NCBI GenBank assembly: GCA_003342895.1
Contig: PTFA01000038.1
Location: 1,871,935 to 1,935,934 of the forward strand
DNA from: Casuarius casuarius
Lineage: Eukaryota; Chordata; Aves; Casuariiformes; Casuariidae
Direction of reading: 5' to 3'
DNA: 64,000 nt
A program made the position numbers and the translations under genes. Under the pieces are notes generated by a model. That model saw only the letters and a program-made list of their open reading frames with translations. It was not told the origin of the DNA and did not search any database. Each line of letters begins with the position of its first letter. The first letter of the stretch is position 1. Positions 28,801-40,800 of this stretch are shown piece by piece.

Positions 28801-31800
28801 TACCTGAAAAGTCCCAATCCCAGTACTAGAAAGATCACAATTTAATTGAAGATAAAATTCCAGAAATTACCTGGATCATGAAGGGGAAGAGGAGAGGCAG
28901 AAACAGCACAGTGAAACACGTTTTAGGCCTATGAATTTGCACCAAATTTCTTTGTGCAAGGAAAGCTGAAGTTTAGGCTATTTGATAGCGGAGTTCAGTT
29001 CCCAGCTCCATTCTGTCTTTCTCTGAGGCCTTAAATAAATCAGACGGTCTCTGTTTAGCAACTCCCCGGCTATAAAATGAAACTGAAAATGCATCCTTCC
29101 CCTGACTCTTTATTGACACTACCTAAAAATCCGAGCTGTTATGGACAATTTTACTAAGTTACGATGCCTAGAGCAGTGGATGTCTACCCCATATTGGAGT
29201 CAAGCTGTCAAAGGTAATGACAGTAGTGTATTGCGATCTGATGTGAATCAAAATTGGTAAGTTCATGTGCATACAGTTCTTACATATGCTGTAAAGTCTA
29301 AATCAAATGTTAGCTCTATAACTAGTAAAATAGCTAGTTACATTTTCTGATTTGATGTCGTATTCTTTGCCTTCACTCCTGTGACTTACATTGTTCACTT
29401 GGTTTATTATGTGCACTATTATAACTAATTGCGTGTTCATGGCTCTGACTGAGTCATCTAAGGCTTCTCAATCTCCTTCTTGGAGCAAGTATGTTGAGTA
29501 AGTATCTCTGGGTATGTATGTATTTTAATTCTGTAGTTTTAATTCGTTAGTTAGCCATACAGTGCATTCTTCAACCAAGATCATTAAGAGGGGATTTCAT
29601 AGAGAATTTGCCTGGGTTAGGACTTCAGCATTTCCTGCTTTGAAGGAGAGGGTTTTTTTTTTGTCTTTAAATTCAATTGTCCATTACAATAATTTCGGAT
29701 TTACAGAAGAAAGTGAGCGTAGATTAAGTCCCACAAAAGTGCTATTGAACTGGAATATTTGTATCTTACTGCTCCATTTCGTTGTCCCGTGTTCTGAAGC
29801 TCCTCAGTGATTATTTGTTCATTATCAAGGCAAATTTCCCATTGGTGTCAGCACTGATCAGGCATATCAAGAGCTGCTGTCTTTTTAAATTCTTTTGAAT
29901 AACTTTGAAATGCTGAGTGTTTGCACAAATAAAATGTTCTGTCAGATGCTTCTGGCCCGCAGGACTCTGTTAGAAAGTAAAGCTCTTATCTTCAGCACTG
30001 CCAACACTTGCTATATTACATCGCAGTAAATCCATGTCTTTGGAGTCATATTAAAGCTGGATAATCCCCCCCCTTTTTTTTAAATTATATTTCAGCTCTT
30101 ACACTTTGACAGAAAAATGCTAGAATATGATTCCTGCCAATTCTAACATATAAAACAAAGAAAAAGAATCCAAAATAATTAGTTTTTAAAACAGTCCTGC
30201 AGTTGTTTCTGACTGTTTCACAATACATGACACTGAAATAGTCGGGAATGGCAAACGTGTGTCCAAACAGGAACAAGACTCCGTATGGTATTAACATACG
30301 TATCTCCAGTTGACACTGGGACGCCTCCCTAACCTCCTATGAGAGAACCAGAGTTGTATCTGCTGTTGGCATCGAAACTACTGTTCAAATGCATTTCAGT
30401 AATAATTTGAGAATACCTCTTTCTAAATGAAAAGGGAAGTGCTGCATCCATATAATTTCTTAATGTATTTTCTGACTACCAAATGAATGCCTTTTGAATC
30501 CCGTAGGGAGATCTCTGTCTTGTTGAAATGATAAGTGCACTCAAAAAGTCCAGAAGAGCTTTTACTGATAATTTTCCATTAATAAGAATAATTGCCATCT
30601 TAAATTGAAAATCCTCTACTCCTGTATTTCTCTAAGTGTTTTAAACATTCTGCACAGAAATGGAGGTTGCATGCCCAAAGTAAATAATACACAGCATATC
30701 GCATGTTTGCTTGGCCAGTTGAAGCCAGAAGAAGATAGGAATTTTGGTCATTATTTTAACAAGTGTCCAGAAAATTTGTGTTTCTCAAATTATGGAGACT
30801 GACATGAAAACTTTATAAAAAAATTGTTAAATGTCAAAAAACATGTCACAGATTTGCATATTAATAGCCATACCCAAATTGTTGTCAGCTGCTGTCTCAA
30901 ACTACATACTAGTCAGATATTGATGGAATACCCTGAAATCAATAGGAATCTTCCTATTACTTTGCTCGTTCCTTGGCCTAGACAGTGGATAATCTGACTA
31001 TGTCTCTTATCCTCTTCTATTAATTGCTAATGCTGCTGTTTTTCTTTGGCACGTTTCTCCCTTAGATTCACTTTCACTGGCATTTACACTTTTGAATCAT
31101 TGATAAAAATATTGGCAAGAGGATTCTGTCTAAATGAATTTACTTTCCTTCGAGATCCATGGAACTGGTTGGATTTCAGTGTTATCGTTATGGCGTAAGT
31201 GGGGACATATAAAATACAGATTACTCGCACTGGTGCTCTGTTTTTGAAGTTTTTATTGCAGTTGTGCAGAGGCAGTCTGCATGGGCACAGCACGAAATGG
31301 TTTTGAGGGTCACAGCTACATCTGAAAACTCTGCAGAACATTGAGTCTTCCCTAGGTTTTATCGCCCACTGTATAACAGCAATATGTTAGTTTCTCAAGA
31401 CAGGAATAGAGAGTTGTGCAGAGCAAGCACAATTTAACAAGTTAATCTGTTCAATCCCACTGCATGTCACTCAATGCTCCTTTTACATGAATGGCTGCAT
31501 TTCAATCAGTGCGATGTAATAGCAGTACTGTCAAATATACTGATAGTGTGGATGAAAATGTAGTTTTGAAAATAGAATGATATGTATAGAAACCAGAATA
31601 CTGGATTAAATTTGTGTTCTTTATGTCCAAAATCACAGTTTGAGCTTCAGTTTGCAATAATTAGAAAATTTTTCTACTGGTTAGAGCCAGTATGGAAGGG
31701 AGATGGAATCAAACCATCTCAACCAGTGTTTCAGCCTCTGACTGCAATGGATAATTTTGGGTAATTTTACTGTTATCTTTGGTTATATTCTAAGTGCATG

Positions 31801-34800
31801 ATGTTTTAAGATGCTGACACAAAATCAGTTGTGCATAAGCCAAGGACCACCTTATAGGGAAATTCTAATAAGCAAGAAATGGCTTTCTGTTTTATAGCAC
31901 TTCGGACAAACCCTTGAAAGCTTATTAATGCTTAAAATATACTAAGAAGGATTAACAGTTAAGAGTGGCCACTGTAAATATTTGCTCTGTTTACTTAGTT
32001 CAACAGCTCGACATGTCATGTCTTGATTTTACAGGTATGTGGGAGCATTTAGTAACTTGGGGAGTGTGTCAGTCCTTCGGACATTTAGGGTTTTGAGAGC
32101 TTTAAAAACTATTTCCGTAGTCCCAGGTAAGAAGCCTCATTTGTTAAATAATTTGTGCAATTTGTGGTTATTTCTTCCAATAAAAATGTTGGATTTTGCA
32201 TTTTCTTTTTTTTCTTTTTGTATCTTTACTGATTGCAGACACAGTTGAATTTGTGGACACAAATAGTGCCCAGTCAGAAAAATTAGAAACAATCTTGTAT
32301 TCAATTTATTTTTATCATGCTTTTAAAGATTACAAATTAAAAATCAGTGGGTTGCCCATGTTCTCTTTCTGGTCTTTTTGATCATGTTCATTGTTGTTTC
32401 CTCTGTTCACAGATTCTTCAAAAGGTATCAGTATTGGAAATTTCATTTTAATTACACATATTCCTCTTTCTGGATGAGTAAAACTAGACTATCTCTGGTC
32501 CCTCATCCTTGCATAAATGTATTACAGGGAATAAAGGAACCTCTCTATCACCTTGAATGTGGCAGGGTCAATCAAATGAGGAAAAAATATTCTTATGTTA
32601 GTCACGCTCTCCTCGAAACTATACAAATGTGATATGTGAAGCTCAGTTTTTCAGTCTGTTTTCTCTTGTATATTATCTCCCTAGGACTCAAGATCATTGT
32701 AGGTGCACTCATCCAGTCCGTTAAGAAACTTGCTGATGTGATGATCCTGACCGTTTTCTGCCTGAGTGTCTTTGCCCTCATTGGCCTCCAGCTTTTTAAG
32801 GGCAATCTGCGTCAAAAGTGTATCAGGAACTATACACAGCTCGGTGATATTGTTTATTCCGATAACAGAACATGGGACTCCTTTGAAATGTTTGTTAATG
32901 ACTCAGGTGATTTTTCTTCTTTGCTCTTTTTAATAGGACACTATATACACATATGTGTGCATGTATAAACACCTGTTGCAAATTGCATTGAATATTTGGA
33001 TTAATTGTTACCTGAGCATGATATTGGTCTTCAGATTGCTATAACAACTTGCAAACATCCAGGAATACTTCCCTTTCCTTCCTTACAAAAAATAACACTC
33101 CCAAAGTTTTCAGTAATGGCCAACTCTGTTTCCCAGAATGATATGACAAGAACTGAAACACACATTAGCTCATTATCTGATGTAATTCCCCAAAGTTTGG
33201 CTTTTATTCCATGCTGAGCAGTTTTAAACATCTACATTTTGCTGCCCAGTTAAGCACTCTGCAGATTAAAAGAGAGCAATTTGCCTAAAAGTCAGCTAAG
33301 TTACTTTTTTCTTCACATCGTATCCTATATACATGATATATATTTAATCTTATATATATATTTTTATATATATATATATATATGTTTCATGTATATGACT
33401 TGACTGATGCTGGTGATGAAAGACTAGAGCAGAGATCTGAAAATGTACTGAGCCATTCTCAAAGGAATTGCGACTGTAAGATGCAACTCAGAAAGGAAGA
33501 GCATTGAAATGAAGGAAAGGCTTCAATACGCATGGAAAAATATACACAAAGTGAACAGTGTACATACCCAAACTATGAGGAAAGTTTCATCATTGCAGGA
33601 AATCTCCACCAGAGAACTGAGACACAGCAGCAATTATATAGGGGGAAAAGTGTTCTACCAGAGACGTACATAAAGCAGACATATGGGATTGCCGTTTGTA
33701 TGCACTGAATGAGGAAGATTTGTCTGTATTTTTTTAATAACCTGATAGACCAGAGAAAAATGTCTTTATATAAATGAGATGTGAGGAAATATTTTTTTGA
33801 AGAAGCTCTTGAACTTACCAAAAAAACCCACATAAGAACCAAGTCACTTACGTACACAAAATGTTAGGATAATCATAATTGGAAAGAAACTTTAAAAGAA
33901 ACTGGGGCAAAGTGCAGAATACCACACAAGAGAGACAATCAATGTGACAGACTTTGGCTAGAGATAGTGATTTGCTCTGCCAAAGAAACAAAATAACAAA
34001 ACCACCTTATTCTTTCCTGTTATTTATTAAATGTAGACCACTGAAGCAGTATTAAGGCAATGACCTGGAGGAAGCAGGGCTCAAGAAATTCAAAATCTGC
34101 GTTGCTTCACAAACTGTGCCTTGTTCACATCGTGTGCCACACGTATTACTTTGGTAATGATGGCAAAAAAAAATTAGGAAGGTCCAGGCAGGTGACATAG
34201 AGGCTAGATGACAATTCCTACAGGACCCACGACTTACACCACTATCAGCCTGGTTCTCTAGTACAGGATTTTCTTGACTTTTTTTCTCTGCCTGCTTTAG
34301 TTCTGACTTGGTGTGAAGATCCCATAGACAACCGGGAGAACTAGATTTTAGTATGATTAAGTTCTCTCTGTGAACCTTTGCTGCTCAATCTCCTTAAAAG
34401 GCATTTTGTCAGTTTGCTGGAGCAAAGCCAAACAAAATTTTGGTGGAAAAGAGCCCAAATAGCATCTCCTTCCTTTACAGTGCATTTACACCATATGGTA
34501 TGGCAAGAGAGTGTGCCGGCTCCGCTCTGAACTCTGCTTAGATTTGGGAAGCGCCAGGAAGACGCTAAACTAGCCTTGCATCCTGGATAATAAAACTACA
34601 TTTTAATGGTGCTAATAGCACTGAAGCTATTACTTACCGTCTGCCGCTAGCTCAGGCATCAGACTCATGCGAAGAAAAATAGGGGAAGACGCCAAGAAGG
34701 GCACAGTTCCAGCATCCGAATGGTCAATGAAACAGGGCTAGGACCTGTTGTTTGGCTCAGCATGGATATAAACCATGTGGATATAAATGATACGTGGATA

Positions 34801-37800
34801 TAAACCATGGCATGGCATGGTTTCTACCCACACAGCCAAAAGCTCTTCTCCCTCAAAACAGGGCTTGATTTGTGCAGCTCACTGGAAACAGAACTGGCCC
34901 AAACTACCCCAGACTGTGTCCACACATTGCCCTGGAGGAGTCCGTTGCCACAGGCCAAAACTGTGCCGGAGACTGAGCTCACAATTACTAAACTTGGGAT
35001 GGTGCTTAAGCCTGTGCCTTCTCGTTATTGAATTACTTCATGTAGATGTGGCCAAAAAGGAAAATATTTTAAAAACGTTCTGTTTTGTGGGCTGCCTAAA
35101 GTCTGAAATGTATGCATGCACATATGCCTGGGTATAAATGTAGACAGGACATCTTGGAATACATTTCAATCACTGTGAGAGTGGGAAACCTGTCTTCCTT
35201 CTTTTAATGCTCATTTCATATTTGCTGCACAGCAATTTGTATGCCTATGCACATACACTTACAGGTCACTGGCTATTTATCCCCACTCATATTAAAGGAT
35301 AGAAGGTGCATGTTAGAAAGTGCATTGATTTTACCATTCTTTCTTTTTCTTGTTTTTATTTTATAGCAAACTTTGCTAAGAAGGAAGGCACCTCAGATAT
35401 TTTACTGTGTGGTTCTGGTGCTGGGTAAGTGCACTTAAGAATATTTCACGTTTTGAAATTGTCTCTGCTTCATTGCTTCAGTGCTTGCTCAGTCGTAAGA
35501 GGTGAATATGACATGCAGATCCATGCTTTCCTTGACAGCAGAAACAGGAACAAAAGCAACAAAATCTAGCAAACAGTAAGATACTTTAATGCATGTAGAG
35601 AATGAAGCATGGACCTGCAGTTGGCTTATGCAGGTCTAAATTCCTCCAAGCCCTTCCAGAAGATCCTGCCTGAGGTCATTTCAATTGCCTTCTCAGGGGT
35701 GCACCTGCAGTTTTGCGAAATGGGCATTGCGTAGCTGGGATGCAGCTCAGAGGTGAAAACCACAGCTGAGAGCCTCACAGCAGGGCTGGGCTCTCGTTTT
35801 CATTTCATTTTCTGTTAAGTCTTTTCAGTGGGGAGGAGCCCTTGTCCCGCTGTACCCTGCTCTTGTGCTTACCAAATGCACAGCCAACACCACCTTTGCT
35901 GATGCTGCCGGCCAACATGGTCACCCTTGATACCAAGTGAGTTAGAAAGAGTGAAGTATGGAGAAGGAAGCAAGATTAACCTCAGATTTGCTGACATTGA
36001 TAGGGGATTCATCCTAGATGCAATAAAATTTAACCCAAACCTTTCCCTTCCCACCTGATGTAGGAGCTAAATGAAAACACTAAGGGCCTCCAGCATAGCT
36101 CAGGACAGACACACTTCTACCCACTAAGGTTTGTGAATGTTAAACTGGAAGAACAACACACAGATTTGGAGGGCAGGTTTGGGTCAGGAGGGAGATTCGG
36201 CTGCTTTGCAGCGAGGGGCAGGGGATGAGGACTTGGAGATGAGGGAAGGTCGGCAGCAAGGGGAGGCCTCTCCTCTCCTTCCTCCTCCTCCATCCAGCCT
36301 GTCATCGCATTTCTGCTGTTGAAAGCTAGGTACTGATTCTTCTGTCCTCCCAGGTCAGATATTGCCTGGAGTAGGTGGGGAGAGCAAAAAATTGGCTTGC
36401 AGGGTAATATAATGCATAACTGAACAGTAATCTGAGCTCTCAGGTAATCTGAAGTTGTTTTTCTTGAAATCCTCATGGTTAAAAAAGGTTTCTATTACTA
36501 CCTGTAGGACCTGCCCTCCAGAACATATATGCAAGAAAGTTGGGGAAAATCCTGATTATGGTTTCACCAGTTTTGATACGTTTGGCTGGGCCTTTCTTTC
36601 CTTATTCCGGCTGATGACACAAGACTGCTGGGAGCGCCTCTATCAGCAGGTACCGGCTCCGTACAGTGCAGAACCGATCGTCTGGGTAGGGCAAGAGCCA
36701 AAATAGAAAATGCTCAGAAAGGACCAGAAACCTCAGATAACAGCAATAGCTGCAAGTCATGGAGCCCGCATCCTCCCCGCTCCTCTCCAGCAAGCTGCGG
36801 TCTTTGCTGGACTCCTTGAAAAAAGGGATGCCGGAGGGCTTCCCAGCACTACCCCTCTTATCCCACCATCTCAGGGACTTCAGAAAGGGACTGAGATGGT
36901 CCTGTGTTGTCCTGCAGAAATACAGCAGTGCCAACTTCTCCAGGAATGCAGTTGCCATTGCAGTATGTATGATTAGAGACTCAGAGGCAATTGCATAGGT
37001 AGATGGAGAAAGCAGGTGAAAAAAGTCCAAGGAGGATCTGTTTCTATTTAAGCTTCCTCAGTTTTTTTTTTTCTAGTGAGAGGAATGCTTCAGAAAGAAT
37101 TTCAAACACACTTTGAAAGACTATTTGGTATTTTATCTGGTAATTTTTATCTCTGGGGTGTTGTGCTTGCAGACGCTCAGAGCTTCCGGGAAGGTGTATG
37201 TACTCTTCTTTATGCTGGTCATCTTCCTGGGCTCATTTTATCTAGTCAACTTGATTCTGGCGGTGGTAACGATGGCATACGAAGATCAGAACAAGGCCAC
37301 CATTGCTGAAACTGAGGCAAAGGAAAGGAAATTTCGGGAAGCCATGGAATTATTACAAAAAGAACAGGAGGTAGGTAATTTCTGCCCTTACAAACATTAG
37401 TGTGGGAGCACTGCTACTAGTCAAGCAAGAAAAAAAAAATCAGTCTCTTCTTGCGAGAAGCTAAATACAGTAGTCACTAGTAGCAACAATGATAATTTAT
37501 TAAAAGTAGTGATTCCTAGAGCAATAGGAGCAATTCCCTGTTCAGCTGCAATTTTTTTCTTTGAAGCAATGAATTTTTGTTGTGGACAATGAGCTTTAAA
37601 AACAGCTGTTTTTAGCAAAGTAGCATTTTAAAATCTGGAAGATGTAAAATTCCATCAGCTAGCAGTTTACAAAAGATGATATAGTCTTTTTTCTTTTTTT
37701 TTTTTTTAACTTTTCTACTACTCCATCCTTGTAGATTGCTGAGCAGAGAAATATGCAGTAATTCAGTTGATCAGCTGCATTAGCATCAGAGCCAAAGCCT

Positions 37801-40800
37801 ATGGTAGCTGGATGAAAAATCTTTCAGTAACTTAAATGGCTTAGGGGCTCCTGGAAGGCAATACTGCTGTGTTTTGAAAATACTGCTCTAAATCCAATAT
37901 GGGAAGGAAAGTCAGCTGCAGTGTGAATACAGTCCTAAGGACACCCAGTGAGAAGATTGAATTTGAACACTGTTTAAGCATTTATTTGGGGGGAAAAAAA
38001 AGATATATTCTGCAGCATCGTTTTCAAACTGAGTATTTTTATTGTAAGCAAACCTGCCATATGGAAGAATAGCAGCTATAATATGATTATTTTGCCCCTG
38101 GCAGGAACAATACAGGCGATCGCGTAACATACTGCAAATAACAATTTTTTCAGTGCTCCATATGTTGTGGGGATTCTCTCCTCTTTGTTGTAAAGCCATC
38201 ATATATCGGAAGACTGTTAATGAGTGTTGTGAAACCTAATTGTTAAGAAGAAAAATACACAGCACACAAATGTTTTCTCTCTGCTTATACTCTAATATAT
38301 TCTAATTATACAACAAGAATTTCATCTATGTTTTTGCTTTAATTTTAGTCATTGGCTGTTAGAGGAATTGATATCATGTCACTTAGCTCCTTTGAAGTCT
38401 CTCCTTTGTCTACTAAAGAAATCAAAGAAAGAAGCAATAGGAAAAAGAGAAATAAGTCCCTGGGGATAGAAGATTATGAAGAAGAAGAACAATTTCCCAA
38501 GTCACAATGCACAGACAGTCAACGAAAGTTGGTAATCTATTGTCTGAATCTGAGATCCTTACAGCTTTGCCAATTTTAATTCCAAAATAAATTGCTTGAA
38601 AGCACAAACCTAATCCTATTATAAAGACTGATCACTCTTAAGCCTTCAAAATAAACAAGCTTTTGGGATGAGGAAGCATTATATGTAAAATTTCATTTGA
38701 ATAGGAAATATTATAGGTGAAGGATAGAAGAAGAGTTATAATAAATGTTAAAATACATTTTCTTTAACACTAAGAAATAGAAAAAAGTGATCCGGTATCA
38801 TAATTTAACTTATGTGCCATCATTCTTTGTTAAAAAATAACTGATTTAAAATATAACTACAAGGCTTATCATAAAAATAGCTGTTACAGCTGGCAGGGCT
38901 TTATTATCTGCCTTTTAAAATCTAAACAAAATCCTTCCTGAATGATCTAAATTAAATAAGAGTTTGGACTTACCGTGGTTGATAGGAAATGTTATGCAAC
39001 TCAAAAAATTTATTGCTTTCCAAACTGTTTTCTGTGATATTATGCCCTTCTCTCTTTATTCCTTTTCTTGGGAAGGGAATTCCTTATTCCCTTCTGGAGA
39101 GAGTCCAGAGTAGGGCTACGAAGATGATTAGGGGACTGGAGCATCTCCCAGGTGAGGAAAGGCTGGGAGAGCTGGGGCTGTTCAGCCTGGAGAAGAGAAG
39201 ACTGAGGGGGATCTTATCGATGTCTACAAATATCTAAAGGGAGGGTGTCAAGAGGATGGGGCCAGACTCCTTTCAGTGGTGCCCAGCAACAGGACAAGAG
39301 GCAACGGGCACAAACTGAAACACAGGAAGCTCCATCTGAACATGATGAAAAACTTCTTTACTGTGATGGTGGTTGAGCACTGGCACAGGTTGCCCAGCGA
39401 GGTTGTGGAGTCTCCTTCTCTGGAGATATTCAAAACCCACCTGGATATGATCCTGTGCAACGTGTTCTAGGTGACCCTGTTTGAGCAGGGGGGTTGGACT
39501 AGATGATCTGCAGAGGTCCCTTCCAACCTCAACCGTTCTGTGATTCTGTGATTCTGTGATTGGGCTTTTAGGCTCTCCTTGGCCTCATGCATGGTCCCAA
39601 TGCAAATCGGGTGAAACGCAGATTTAGCCATGGGAGCGTGTTTAATTTCCAAATACCTGGTTCCAAAGCTGATTTTGGTGACGAGGAGACCCGCAGTGCT
39701 GGCGAAAATGAAATTCAGCATCGGTCACTGTCGATCACGCAGATGGGAAGGCGCGCCAGCGTGCAAAGTCAAGTGAGCCACGGTTCTCAGCCTGCTGCCC
39801 TGAACTACCTGCAGAGCAGCAGCAAGTGGACCAACGCGGATGATTGCAACGGAGTGATTTCGTCGGCGGGAGGAGGGAACGGCAGGGTGCACAGCCTAGA
39901 TCCAGTTTCTTTGGAAGGGCTGACGCTCCCTCCGGTTATGGAAGACACGGGGAAGGGCAATTTGGTAAGGAAAAGATATTATTTTAAATATATGCTTCAT
40001 ATTATGGTTTCTCCATAAATGCTAGCTTTTTCTTGTCTGACACACTTGTGAATTTTTAACAATTTCATTGAAACGAAAAATACTGATGCAACTGTCTGGG
40101 GATAGTTGTCACTTGTCAGATGAATGTGTTTTTTGACACCAGCAGTGATACTGATCTGAGAGGTTCCCCAAAGCTAGAGCTCATTGCTTCAGCATTTGTA
40201 TTATAAACTCTGTTTATCAGCTGCACATAACTTTTACTAACATACTTTTGAAAGTTTATAGTGCTGGAATTATAATGGTCACTAGAGAGCTCTTTTATCC
40301 CATGTCGTGCCTGGGGATCATTTGGGACAGTACCAGTAGTTCCCTTCTCTTTCATTGCATCTTTAGCATCATGCAGAAGCTTTATCTGTACATTCTCCAT
40401 GCAGGTAGAGATGTTTTTCTACCATGGTTATCCCTCAGCTCTCTCCTTTTCTGTTAGTTTCTGCAACATTTCCTAGGGCTATTTCTCCTCATACACCTGA
40501 ATGATCCCCAGGTTTGTGTTTGTCCTGTTGTTATTGCTCGTGGGATCAGTTTAGTGCAGCATTATTACTGAAGAGCAGGACCTTCATTCTATTACAGCTA
40601 TTACATCGTGGAAAAAAAAGGCACATTTATTTGGCTGCCTGTCATCATTCCTATTAACTTTCACAGTTACCCGTCATTGCATCCTACTTCATTTTATTCC
40701 TGTGGTATCTTCCTAATCATGTTTACTTCTTGAAGCAGCCAGCTGTAAATGATGAGAACAGCATGATGCATTTGACTCCTCATCTATCAGTGGAGTACTT

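Noticed and set aside
32239..32381. Treating the exon 5A-like stretch as a working alternative exon
   Set aside because: From its acceptor the channel frame hits TGA almost at once, S4 arginines are absent and there is no donor.
36117..36476. A 119-codon - strand frame with proline/serine-rich sequence in intron 7
   Set aside because: Low-complexity product of a purine-rich GAGG/AGGA tract; no support as a gene.
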